Below are positions 1-9,487 of a stretch of DNA of 64,000 nt, one piece after another. Source of the DNA: Carya illinoinensis. Taxonomy: Eukaryota; Streptophyta; Magnoliopsida; Fagales; Juglandaceae. Positions within the stretch are counted from its first letter, which is position 1. Each line of letters starts with the position of its first letter. The notes below the pieces were generated by a model. It was given only the letters and a program-made list of their open reading frames with translations. It was not told the origin of the DNA and did not search any database. A program made the position numbers and the translations under genes. The stretch spans positions 15,744,501 through 15,808,500 of the forward strand of contig NC_056765.1 in assembly GCF_018687715.1 (NCBI RefSeq). Reading direction: 5' to 3'.

Positions 1-361
1 CCTAATAGGTGGTGTTTGGATTACTAGGAAATATGAGAGAAAATGTAAGAAAATTGGTCAGATTTGAGGTTGACCTAGCCTCCAAGAGAAAAGGGAATTG
101 GAAAATATTTTCATTAATGATTCTCGATACCTTTCCGTAGAGCTCTTGCTTCTTACATATAGTCTATAGACTTCCACCAATTTATCGGCCTATACTAATA
201 ACATAATACAATTGAAATGATAACTACACTAAGGGCCTAAGCCCATTAATTATTACAACCAAAAGGTCCAGTAAAATAGTCTAAGGCCTAACACACAAGG
301 GTTAAAAGAAGTAAAATGATAAAAGGATAAATGCAGTCCATGGCTTGGATTGGGCCCACAT
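1..361 (-). repeat. Left LTR of the gene-capturing element, first part (interrupted)
   Basis: Aligns by eye with 11391-11751 with scattered substitutions. It is the 3' LTR in the element's own orientation. It is interrupted after 361 by the chromovirus and resumes at 8694. About 9 bases of the LTR lie left of the window. Confidence 0.9.
357..361. repeat. Target site duplication CACAT, left copy
   Basis: CACAT immediately precedes the chromovirus LTR start TGTGACG. The same five bases follow the other end at 8689-8693, and the uninterrupted site is present in the intact LTR near 11746-11750. This proves insertion of one element into the other. Confidence 0.95.
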
Positions 362-2384
362 TGTGACGCCCCCAAATCCCCACGCACGGACACGGAGAAA
401 TCGAGACGTCCGGATGGTGACAACCCGGGTCACCACCCTGTCGACGAGTGCCAAGTGTGTACAAAAGCAACAAATGTGCACGAAGGAACACGCAGCGGAT
501 AACGAAAGTCATATAACTAAGTACCAGAGTTTTCTTAATATAATACAAGCTGTTTAAAACATACATAATTAAAATATTACAAAAACACAAATATTGTTTT
601 AAACCAAACTATAAAGCGTAACTTCGACATCAAAACTCCGGCGAAGCCGCATCCTCGGGCTCAGCCTCCTCCTCCTCCTCGAATCCTGCACCAAAATCTA
701 CGGAACCAAAAATGGTACCGCAGGTAAGTAAAATCCAAACACCACCAGATAAAAGCATATAGGACAACTCAAACAATATGCATGAAGTGATGCCAATGCA
801 TAAAACCCATAAAACATATTTTTCCATGCACGCCAAAAATCCCATTTGGCCTTTATTCAACTCAAACCATTATCCATTTTATCCATATGCACCATGACCT
901 CCCCTAGGGGTCATCCGCACACTCTGGCTCCAGTGCCACACCGCAGAGTACCACCATGCATGTGACACCTGACGACCGATGCCCAGTTCTGTGCCCCACG
1001 CGTTCGTAGCCAAGCATCCTCTAGCCCTCACCAGCGAAGGGCCACGGAGTTGGTGCATAGGGCGATGCCCGGTTCCGCGCCCGGCCCATTCGTAGCCAAG
1101 CATCCCCTAGCCCCCGCTCCCGTTGTTGCCCAGTGACAACCCAGGGGACATCACTCAGTTTATTTCGCTCCCGAGTGACCAGAGGAGCTCCACCGAGATA
1201 ATACCCCATCCCGGCTTGGGGTCGTGATACACACACACCCGTAAGTCCACTTACGCCAATAAACAAGCTTTTCTCAATTAAAGAAAAACACGCGTGCATG
1301 CACCATGTAAATGCCATATCAATGCACAAAAATAAACAACCAACATATATCAATAAAACAAGCAACTCCGTCCTCCATCTATCTGACTCCCGAACTCCTC
1401 GGACTCGGTCCGGAATCAACCAACCAGCAGATAAAATTATTGAACGAGCAATATATATTTAAATTTGAAAATAGGGTTTGGAAAATACTTACAGCGCTAT
1501 ATGGTATTTTTAGAAAGCTTGTGGCGTTGCAAACGGTGGAGAAAAAGCAATGTAACAGTGAAAATTCACTGTGGCCGTGGGTTGTAAAATACCCACTTTT
1601 GAACGGGGACAAACCAGGGCTTGGGATTAATAGGGAATGGTCTAAGGATGATTCTGAAGCTATTGGAAGTGGTGGTTGGCCGTGAGTGGCGGCGGAAATG
1701 GAGGTTGATGGCCAGATTTTCCAAAATGGAAAACTAGCTTGTGGGAGCTGTTCCGGTGACTATTGGAGGCCGAAAATAGGTGGGTTAGGACGGCAAGGGA
1801 CCGGTGATGAAGTGGTGAAGAAATGGTGGCCAGAGGTGGAGCGACAACGGCGGATCGAGGCAAAAATCGTGGGAGCTTCAAGGGCATTTTTCGGCCAAAC
1901 GGCTGGCCGGATGGGGCTGGGATTTGGTGGGGAGGTGCGCCAGAGGGAGGGGGTTCGACTGGTGGGGGCTGTGTGCCTCACGGCGGCCGAACAGTGGTGG
2001 GTCGAGGGGTTGGGCTGCAACGGCGTGGGAGAGGAGAGAGAGAGAGACGGGGTCGACGCAGGGAGGAAGAAGGAAAAAAAAGAAAAGAAAGAAAAAAGAG
2101 AAAAAGAAAAAGAAAGAAGAAAAAGAAAAGAGAAAAAGGAAAAAGGAAAAAGGGAAAAAGAGATGTAGGAAAAAGATGAGGTCCAAACCTCACTCCGAGA
2201 AAACAAAACAAAACTGCCGAGAAAGAGATTAAAAACTGTAAAACGACTAAAATAAATAAAACACAACATTAAATAAATTAAAAACCAATTTTAAAACGCA
2301 ATAACTTAAAATAAATAAACTAATATATTAATTAAAATAAAAACAACCCTTCAGTGAAAATACACGCGAAAGCGGGTCATCACA
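362..2384 (-). repeat. Chromovirus 3' LTR (left copy)
   Basis: Starts TGTGACGCCC and ends GGTCATCACA (plus strand); partner of 6671-8688, with clear but low divergence. Within it are a purine-rich tract (about 2030-2165, pyrimidine-rich in element sense), a partial ~95-bp internal duplication around 950-1115, a TATA-like stretch near 1450-1470, and a 76-codon minus-strand frame (630-860) ending in an acidic Glu-rich tail. That frame recurs in four other LTRs of this window. ORFs over the purine tract encode only Lys/Glu or Phe/Ser low-complexity peptides and are not called as genes. Confidence 0.93.
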
Positions 2385-2397
2385 TCCTCTCTCCCTT
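2385..2397 (-). other. Polypurine tract of the chromovirus
   Basis: Minus strand reads AAGGGAGAGAGGA directly before the LTR start TGTGATGACC, preceded by GAGGACGAAATTTG. This is the conserved tail of plant chromoviruses and the presumed plus-strand primer. Confidence 0.85.
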
Positions 2398-2501
2398 AAA
2401 AACAAATTTCGTCCTCGAAATTTGCAAGATTAACCACCAACTTAAAACAAGCCACATAAAAACACATAAACCACCTATGACCAAGATTACGATACATACC
2501 T

Positions 2502-3092
2502 TCATCCTTCAAACAAGTACAGGTACTGCTCCCTCATGTCCGCTACTCGCTCCCAAGAGAAGTCTTGAGCTAACGGATCTGCCCACGCCACCTTAACCAA
2601 AGGTATCGTCTTGGACCTCAACTGTTGCTCCTTCCAATCTATGATCTGCGACGGAACAACTTCATAAGTGAGATCCAGTTGCAACTGAATACCCTCTGGG
2701 TCGACAAAGCGTGGCTCTTGCTGTCCAAAGCTCTTCTTCAGGGATGATACGTGGAAGACATCATGAATATCCCCAAAATATCCTGGCAAAGCAACTCTAT
2801 AGGCGACGGACCCTACCTTCTCCAGAATCTGAAAAGGGCCGACATACCTCGGATCCAAATTCCTTTTCTTACCAAAACACTTAACACCTCTCATGGGAGA
2901 GACTTTAAGGTAAACCCAATCACCAACTTCAAAAGATAACTCTCTCCTCCTGGTATCAGCGTAACTTTTCTGGCGACTCTGAGCTGCCGCCATTTTATCT
3001 CTGATGATCCGGACTTGACTTTGCATCTCTTGAATTATTTCGGATGATGTGGCATTTCTCAACATATAAGGCAATGTCCTTCTCCATTCCAT
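2502..3092 (-). pseudogene. Integrase C-terminal part with chromodomain
   Basis: The 196-codon frame begins after the missing integrase core. Residues ~20-130 match the region after the DDE core (KSYADTRRRELSFEVGDWVY, then the GPFQIL and DVFHVSSLKK blocks). Residues ~141-196 match a chromodomain (IIDWKEQQLRSKTIPLVKV, then the SWE and MREQYLYLF blocks). In chromoviruses this domain directs integration to particular chromatin. No catalytic D,D,E residues remain upstream: the zinc-binding N-terminal piece at 2995-3468 joins this frame directly, with a frame change and loss of roughly 600-700 bases (estimate from family length). The chromodomain itself reads through without a stop. Confidence 0.88.
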
Positions 3093-3468
3093 CCCACCAG
3101 TAATTTTTCTTCAAGTCCCGATACATCTTTGTACTGCCGGGATGAACTGAATAAGGGGCCGCATGAGCTTCTGCCATGATCCGCTCCTTGAATTCTGAAT
3201 CTTTGGGGACCACTCTACGATCTCGGAACCGAAGTATCCCATCTTTATCCATGCTATAATGCAACGGCCCTCGAGATTTTCTGACTCTTTTTCTGATATT
3301 CAGCAGCTTTGGATCCTTCCTTTGAAGAGTCTTCAATTCTTCAAATTCAGTTACCCGAATATCAAGAACTGAAGATAAAATCTCTTCTTGCTGCGAACTT
3401 TCAATAAGGAGCCTTCTCATCCCACAAAGCAACGAATCCAATTTTGACGGCTTGGCTTCATCTTCCAA
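2995..3468 (-). pseudogene. Integrase N-terminal (HHCC) fragment
   Basis: The frame carries YSVHPGSTKMYRDLKKNYWW followed by DIALYVEKC, the zinc-binding HHCC region of a gypsy integrase, preceded by the RNase H-integrase linker. After the last Cys region the sequence jumps out of frame into the post-core segment encoded at 2502-3092. The catalytic core that should follow is absent. The first part of this frame lies just after a stop-containing stretch at 3469-3562 that would join it to RNase H. Confidence 0.85.
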
Positions 3469-4651
3469 GTGCGACTTTCAGCTCAAAAGCATCAGCAACT
3501 ATATTAGCCTTCCCCGGATGGTACTTGATCTCACACTGATAGTCACTGATTAGCTCTAGCCATCACCTCTGCCTCATGTTCAGATTTTTCTGGGAAAACA
3601 AATGCTTCAAGCTCTTGTGGTCAGTAAATACCTCGCAAGCTTCCCCATACAAGAAGTGCCACCAGATCTTGAGAGCAAAAACAATCGCAGCCAACTCTAA
3701 ATCGTGCATCGGATAATTCTTCTCATGGTCCTTTAGCTGACGAGATGCATAGGCAACAACCCGTCCTTCCTGCATAAGCACACAACCCAAACCAAACTTA
3801 GACGCATCACTGAAGACTACGAATGGTTTATGCGGTTCTGGGAGCGCTAACACTGGTGCCATCGTCAACCTGTTCTTTAATTCTTGGAAGCTTCTCTCAC
3901 ACTTATCTGACCAAACAAATTCTGTATTCTTCCGAGTCAAAGCTGTGAGAGGTCCGGATAGGCGAGCAAAACCCTCCACAAATCTTCGATAGTATCCGGC
4001 GAGCCCCAAGAAACTCTGAATCTCGCGCACTGTAGTCGGGTGCTGCCATGACAAAATGGCTTCTACCTTACTAGGATCAATAGCCACTCCGTCTCGAAAA
4101 ATTACATGCCCAAGGAATTTAACTTCTTCCAACCAGAATTCACACTTGCTAAGCTTGGCGTACAATTGGTGTTCTCTCAATTTCCCAAGTACCAGACGAA
4201 GATGATACGCGTGCTTTTCAACATCTCGGGAATAAATCAGAATATCATCGATGAATACTACCACAAATGAATCCAGAGGTCAAAATACTCGATTCATTAA
4301 ATCCATAAAAGCAGCAGGGGCATTAGCTAACCTAAATGGCATCACCTTAAATTCATAATGCCCATACCTCGACCTGAAGGCAGTTTTAGGCACATCCTTG
4401 TCTCTGATCCTCAGCTGCTAGTATCCCGACCTCAGATCAATTTTAGAGAACACAGCTGCTCCTTGAAGCTGATCAAATAAATCATCTATCCACGGGAGAG
4501 GATATTTATTTTTTATGGTCACCTTATTCAATTCCCGATAATCTATGTACATACGGAGGGTTCCATCTTTCTTTTTAACAAACAAAACTGGTGCACCCCA
4601 CGGTGAAGTACTAGGCTGAATAAATCCCTTCTCTACCAGCTCCCCATGCAA
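3469..4651 (-). pseudogene. Reverse transcriptase-RNase H, interrupted
   Basis: RT begins near 4640 with [17 protein letters not shown] and YRELNKVT. The palm continues through [12 protein letters not shown] to the catalytic FIDDILIYS (near 4240-4260), then the thumb region, and RNase H with [26 protein letters not shown] and [10 protein letters not shown]. Three in-frame stops are visible: TAG near 4411, TGA near 4283 (canonical Arg position) and TGA near 3562 (canonical Arg position). The N-terminal part of RT and the linker to protease are deleted, and the frame differs from that of gag-protease. It is clearly a pseudogene, though the catalytic aspartates at the FIDD motif persist. Confidence 0.9.
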
Positions 4652-6374
4652 TCTCTCTTCTTGCTTGAATTGCCGATATAATTATCGGCTTTTCTTTTAA
4701 CTTACTCCCTGCAAATTCCAGACAATCACCATCTGGAAGCTGAAAGGTAATTATCAGACTTCTGCAATTAATACTCGCAGAATATCGGTATAGCCAATCC
4801 ATCCCGAGGATGATATCAAAACCCAACAGCTTAAACACCACCAAATCAACATCCAAGAACCTTCCATCAAAATTTAACGGGCATTCCAAAGCAACCTTGG
4901 AACACCACACCATTTCACCATCGGGTAGAGCCACTACCATAGACTTTGGCAACGGTTCCGTGACCAAATTACACACCCGAGCAAAAGCGAAAGATACAAA
5001 CGACTGTGATGCACCGGAATCAAACAAAGTGCAAGCATAAAACTCATACAAACGAACTCTTCCTGAACCAGACACATTAACCCATGAAATCCAAAAAGCA
5101 AAGGAGAAACCAAAAATACCAAAAATTAAATCCAACTTAAAATTAAATAAATCCATACCTGTAATTACTCCAGCATCATGGGTCGCTGGCGCCTCATCAT
5201 CCACCTCTCCGAGTGTGACAGCATAAACCCGGGCTTGCACTGCTTGCCTCGGGTTGGTTCTTCCACCGTGTCCACCTCCACGGCTTCCTTGAATTCTGAC
5301 GGGGTACTCCCGAGCAATATGTCCCACTAGGCCGCACCGGTAACACTGGGGTCCACTACTCAGCCGGCACTCGCCCTCATGGGCTCTATTACATGCTCCA
5401 CAAATTGGCACCCGTCCTCCCATACGAACACCTGAGGACGTTTGAGGTCGAGTTCCGGTCCGCTGAACAAATTTTTGAGGCGAACCCGAGCTGCTTCCTT
5501 CACCAGAAAAACTCCGCCTCTTATGTCCTGGAGGGGAGCCCATACTCAGATTATTTTCTCGCTCCACAAGGGTGGCCGCATCCACTAATTCCTGAAAAGT
5601 GGATATCCGATGGCTGACCACCATACGGCGTATATCAGGGCGTAGTCCCTCCTGAAAACGATCAGCTCGCATCTCCTCTGTGGCGATAAGGTGGGGAGCA
5701 AATCGCCCAAGTTCTATGAATCTCCGGGCGTACTGTTCCACTGTCGCGCCCCCTTCGACCAGATTTGAGAACTCTTTTGCCTTTTGCTTCCTTACCGCTG
5801 CGGGAAAGAAGCGGTCATTAAATTCTTTCTTGAAGCGCTGCCAGGTCATAGCAGTGAAAGATCCCAATTCTGATTCCAGCATCAACCTCTTGGTATCCCA
5901 CCAATCAGACGTGGTACCTTGCAACAGATAGCTGGCGTAGAGTACGTGTTGCGCCTCGGTGCATCCGCACACCTCAAAGGTTCTTTCCAGGTCTTTGATC
6001 CATTTTTCAGCTTGGAGTGGATCCTCTTCTCCAGTGAAGTGTGGAGTTCTATGCACCAGGAAGCGTTCATAGGTGCATCCAGCTTGCACCATGCTACTGG
6101 ACCCTCCTGGGTACATCCAAGGCCCTCCCTGATATGGCCAAGGACCTCCTGGTTGTGGCCAAAACCCTCCTTGCTGTGGACAAGGCCCTCCTTGTGGTGG
6201 CCAGGGACCCCCTTGTGGTGGCCAAGGTCCTCCTTGTTGTGGCCAAGGCCCTGTCTGTTGTGGCCTAATATTCTGCTGCATGAACTCCGTCATCTGCCGT
6301 ATTGCCTCGGCTATGGAGTCATCTCTTGAGGTATTGCCCCGTGGCTCCTGAGTAGATTTCCTTGGTCTCCCCAT
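4611..6374 (-). CDS. gag: Chromovirus gag-protease polyprotein, truncated after protease
   Basis: 587 codons. Residues 1-40 are a basic/hydrophilic N-terminus. Residues 42-90 are seven tandem copies of a GPWPxQG-like heptapeptide. Residues ~108-270 are the retrotransposon capsid domain ([38 protein letters not shown]). Residues 344-357 are a CCHC knuckle whose last Cys is Tyr357 (C344, C347, H352). Residues 452-456 (DSGAS) are the aspartic protease active site, and GMDWL (524-528) is the conserved downstream block. Residues 407-438 are a hydrophobic insert absent from relatives and encoded by an intron-like segment. After residue ~571 a deletion and frame change put the remaining codons out of the RT frame. 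The start ATG lies about 280 bases after the primer site, as expected. Confidence 0.88.
   Translation of the reverse strand: MGRPRKSTQEPRGNTSRDDSIAEAIRQMTEFMQQNIRPQQTGPWPQQGGPWPPQGGPWPPQGGPCPQQGGFWPQPGGPWPYQGGPWMYPGGSSSMVQAGCTYERFLVHRTPHFTGEEDPLQAEKWIKDLERTFEVCGCTEAQHVLYASYLLQGTTSDWWDTKRLMLESELGSFTAMTWQRFKKEFNDRFFPAAVRKQKAKEFSNLVEGGATVEQYARRFIELGRFAPHLIATEEMRADRFQEGLRPDIRRMVVSHRISTFQELVDAATLVERENNLSMGSPPGHKRRSFSGEGSSSGSPQKFVQRTGTRPQTSSGVRMGGRVPICGACNRAHEGECRLSSGPQCYRCGLVGHIAREYPVRIQGSRGGGHGGRTNPRQAVQARVYAVTLGEVDDEAPATHDAGVITGMDLFNFKLDLIFGIFGFSFAFWISWVNVSGSGRVRLYEFYACTLFDSGASQSFVSFAFARVCNLVTEPLPKSMVVALPDGEMVWCSKVALECPLNFDGRFLDVDLVVFKLLGFDIILGMDWLYRYSASINCRSLIITFQLPDGDCLEFAGSKLKEKPIIISAIQARREIAWGAGREGIYSA
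5063..5158 (-). other. Intron-like 96-nt in-frame insertion between gag and protease
   Basis: On the minus strand the segment starts ACAG|GTATGG and ends GGTTCAG|GAAGAG. Both are good plant splice-site matches, and the interval is T-rich, as plant introns are. Its length is 96 nt (32 codons) with no stop, so the frame is open whether or not it is removed. The inserted residues are hydrophobic ([15 protein letters not shown] core). Comparison with the family from memory suggests that removing it brings the VITG block and the protease DSGAS block to their usual spacing. A TTAAT that could serve as branch point lies ~20 nt before the acceptor. Splicing is inferred, not shown. Confidence 0.6.
6105..6251 (-). 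repeat. 21-bp minisatellite encoding a Pro/Trp/Gly heptapeptide array in gag
   Basis: Seven consecutive 21-bp units encode [42 protein letters not shown] and GPWMYPG. The copies are diverged but stay in frame. The array sits at the N-terminal side of the capsid domain. Confidence 0.92.
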
Positions 6375-6654
6375 TTTTTCCTGTCACCACAACCTTTGAC
6401 CCCCTTTCAGAAAACAAAAACAAATAAAACCAACAACAAACAAAAACAGAATCACAGACCAACACCCCATCACAGAAAACAAAAGAAACCAACTTGCAAA
6501 AACATAACTAAATAAATAAAAACAAACAAACAAGCTCAAACAAATAAAGCAAATAAAAAAATTTAAATAACTCTACTTAACATAAATTTTAAAACACAAC
6601 TTTAAAAGCATTCTGGTACTACCTACGGGACATGTGGTTTTACCCAGAGCCAAA
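6375..6654 (-). other. Untranslated leader of the chromovirus
   Basis: About 280 bases between primer site and gag ATG. T-rich in element sense, with many short TTTG/TTTA repeats and no ORF of note. The LARD at 38679-38940 has a compositionally similar leader. Confidence 0.7.
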
Positions 6655-6668
6655 CCACTCTGATACCA
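6655..6668 (-). other. Primer binding site (initiator tRNA-Met type)
   Basis: Minus strand reads TGGTATCAGAGTGG two bases after the 5' LTR end. It matches the 3' end of initiator tRNA-Met at all but one position over the first 12 bases. Confidence 0.9.
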
Positions 6669-6670
6669 CC

Positions 6671-8688
6671 TGTGATGCCCCCAAATCCCCACGCACGGAC
6701 ACGGAAAAATCGAGACGTCCGGATGGTGACAACCAGGGTCACCACCCTGTCGACGAGTGCCAAGTGTGTGCAAAAGCAACAAATGTGCACGAAGGAACAC
6801 GCAGCGGATAATGAAAGTCATATAACTAAGTACCAGAATTTTCTTAATATAATACAAGTTGTTTAAAACATACATAATTAAAATATTACAAAAACACAAA
6901 TATTGTTTTAAACCAAATTATAAAGCGTAACTTCGACATCAAAACTCCGGCGGAGCCGCATCCTCGGGCTCAGCCTCCTCCTCCTCCTCGAATCCTATAC
7001 CAAAATCTACGGAACCAAAAATGGTACCGCAGGTAAGTAAAATCCAAACACCACCAGATAAAAGAATATAGAACTCAAACAATATGCATGAAGTGATTCC
7101 AATGCGTAAAACCCATAAAACATATTTTTCCACGCACGCCAAAAATCCCATTTCGCCTTTATTCAACTCAAACCATTATCCATTTTATCCATATGCACCA
7201 TGACCTCCCCCAGGGGTCATCCGCACACCCTGGCTCCAGTGCCACACCGCAGAGTACCACCACGCATGTGACACCTGATGAGCGATGCCCAGTTCCGCGC
7301 CCCGCGCGTTCGTAGCCAAGCATCCTCTAGCCCTCACCAGCGAAGGGCCACGGAGTCGGTGCATAGGGCGATGCCCGGTTTCGTGCCCGGCGCGTTAGTA
7401 GCCAAGCATCCCCTAGCCCCCGCTCCCGTTGTCGCCCAGCGACAACCCAGGGGACATCACTCAGTTTATACCGTTCCTGAGTGACCAGAGGAGCTCCACC
7501 GAGATAATACCCCATCCCGGCTTGGGGTCGTGATACACACGCACCCGTAAGTCCACTTACGCCAATAAACAGGCTTTTCTCAATTAAACAAAAACACGCG
7601 TGCATGCACCATGTAAATGCCATATCAATGCACAAAAATAAACAACCAACATATATCAATAAAACAAGCAACTCCGTCCTCCATCCATCCGACCCCCGAA
7701 CTCCTCGGACTCGGTCCGGAATCAACCAACCAGCAGATAAAATTATTGAACGAGTAATATATATTTAAATCTGAAAATAGGGTTTGGAAAATACTTACAG
7801 TGCTATATGGTATTTTTAGAAAGCTTGCGGCGTTGCAAACGGCGGAGAAAAAGCAACGTAACAGTGAAAATTCACTGTGGCCGTGGGTTGTAAAATACCC
7901 ACTTTTGAACAGGGACAAACTAGGGCTTGGGATTGATAGGTAATGGTCTAAGGATGATAATGAAGCTATTAGAAGTGGTGGTTGGCTGTGGGTGGCGGCA
8001 GAAATGGAGGTTGATGGCCGGATTTCCCAAAATGGAAAGCTAGCTCGTGGGAATGTTCCGGTGACTATTGGAGGCCGAAAATGGGTGGGTTAGGACGGCA
8101 AGGGACCGATGATGAAGTGGTGAAGAAATGGTGGCCGGCGGTGGAGCGACGGCGGCGGATTGAGGCAAAAACTGTGGGAGCTTCAAGGGCATTTTCCGGC
8201 CAAACGGTTGGCCGAATGGGGCTGGGATTTGGTGGGGAGGTGCGCCGGAGGGAGGGGGTTTGACCGGTGGGGGCGGTGTGCCGCACGGCGGCAGGACAGC
8301 GATGGGTCGAGGGGTTGGGCTGCAACAGCGTGGGAGAGGAGAGAGAGAGAGACGGGGTCGACGCGGGGAGGAAGAAGGAAAAAAAAGAAAAGAAAGAAAA
8401 AAGAGAAAAAGAAAAAGAAAGAAGAAAAAGAAAAGAGAAAAAGGAAAAAGGAAAAAGGGAAAAAGAGATGTAGGAAAAAGATGAGGTCCAAACCTCACTC
8501 CGGGAAAACAAAACAAAACCGCCGAGAAAGAGATTAAAAACTGCAAAACGACTAAAATAAATAAAACACAACATCAAATAAATTAAAAACCAATTTTAAA
8601 ACGCAATAAATTAAAATAAATAAACTAATATTTTATTAAAATAAAAACAACCCTTCAGTGAAAATACACGCGAAAGCGGGTCATCACA
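6671..8688 (-). repeat. Chromovirus 5' LTR (right copy)
   Basis: Starts TGTGATGCCC and ends TCATCACA; partner of 362-2384 and slightly shorter. The same internal landmarks occur: Glu-rich small frame (6939-7166), TATA-like stretch (about 7755-7770), and purine tract (about 8330-8465). It acts as promoter LTR for the minus-strand element. Confidence 0.93.
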
Positions 8689-8693
8689 CACAT
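8689..8693. repeat. Target site duplication CACAT, right copy
   Basis: Matches 357-361; the host LTR then resumes with TACTTGG. Confidence 0.95.
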
Positions 8694-8709
8694 TACTTGG
8701 TTTGTTACA
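8694..8709 (-). repeat. Left LTR of the gene-capturing element, terminal part
   Basis: The last 16 bases (TACTTGGTTTGTTACA) match the end of the right LTR at 11751-11766, restoring continuity across the nested insertion. Confidence 0.9.
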
Positions 8710-8723
8710 TTGCCGTCTCCTTC
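8710..8723 (-). other. Polypurine tract of the gene-capturing element
   Basis: Minus strand reads AAGGAGACGGCAA just before the LTR, preceded by CTTGAGGACAAGGTTC. The same CTTGAGGACAAG tail precedes the polypurine tract of the element at 13114-16020. Confidence 0.75.
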
Positions 8724-9487
8724 AAAGAACCTTGTCCTCAAGGTTGGAAGCACCGATGCAACTCTATGAGTCATTGTAACAAACTCAAACAAAAGGTCGA
8801 AAGGCCAAATTGCCAGCAAGTAAATGGGCCATGGCCCTACTTCAACAAGAATCTTGCAATTATATAACCCAAGCCCACTATGACTTTGGTCCCTATTGTC
8901 CCATTTATAGACGTGTGACAAATCCTCCCCCTTCAAGCACCTTGTCTTTAAGGTGGGGCTATGCTTTCTCGCAGCTGTGACTAGCTTCTTACCCTCCAAG
9001 ATCTTGATAAAGAAGCGAAGAACAACATACAGCTTGAACTGACCTTCAACTGAGAATGGTTTCATAGCCAAGTAATCTTCCCAAATATTAGTAAGGCTCT
9101 TATAAACTACAACATACTCTCTTGCAAGTACCTTCACATTTTACTGAACCTAATGCATACCAGTCCCAAAAATATCAAACTCCAAATGTATGCAGGATTG
9201 AGCGAATTCAAGTTTGTGAAGCTCTTTTTGAATGGCTACATTAGCATCATGAATCTCTATTCTATATATAGTTGCGTTTGGGGTAGATATAGTATTTGAG
9301 TCATCTACATCTCGGAGCAACTTATCTAACTCAGGCCACAATTATTCCCTCCCAGCAATAAAATTGTCTGCAATACACTGATCTTTGTCGCCTAAAACAA
9401 TTGTAATAAGATGCTTAGCACCTTTTTCATTAAATTGTTCATTAACCACTTTTCCAAACCGACCACACTGCACTTTAGTCATGGTCA
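8724..9487 (-). other. 3' internal region of the gene-capturing element
   Basis: Between the polypurine tract and the unrecognised ORF at 9488-9952. Minus-strand frames at 9150-9341 and 8655-9137 are short, adjacent and separated by stops. I recognise no family in them. The region includes the second polypurine-like motif. Confidence 0.5.
8900..8957 (-). other. Second, internal polypurine-tract/LTR-start-like sequence
   Basis: Minus strand reads CACCTTAAAGACAAGGTGCT followed by TGAAGGGGGAGGATT and TGTCACACG with TATAAATGGG. It mimics the real tail and LTR start 200 bases downstream. It may be a remnant of an older LTR boundary retained inside the element. Confidence 0.4.

Larger units (their letters stand above)
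362..8688 (-). mobile_element. Nested Ty3/gypsy chromovirus (Tekay/Del-like), internally deleted
   Basis: Two ~2.02 kb LTRs (362-2384, 6671-8688), a 5-bp TSD, a tRNA-iMet primer site and a polypurine tract define a complete insertion on the minus strand. The order in that orientation is LTR, leader, gag, protease, RT, RNase H, remnant integrase, chromodomain, LTR. A C-terminal chromodomain together with the GAGGACGAAATTT tail before the polypurine tract is typical of plant Tekay/Del chromoviruses. The coding region is broken: the protease-RT linker and the integrase catalytic core are missing, and there are at least three in-frame stops in RT-RNase H. It cannot move on its own, though it could in principle be mobilised in trans. 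Confidence 0.93.

Noticed and set aside
2030..2186. Several overlapping ORFs with Lys/Glu or Phe/Ser-rich products in this and the other LTR purine tracts
   Set aside because: They are six-frame readings of a low-complexity GA/CT tract; every strand is open there for trivial reasons.
5919..6329. Plus-strand 136-codon frame with Trp/Pro/Leu repeats
   Set aside because: Antisense shadow of the gag minisatellite; no independent support.
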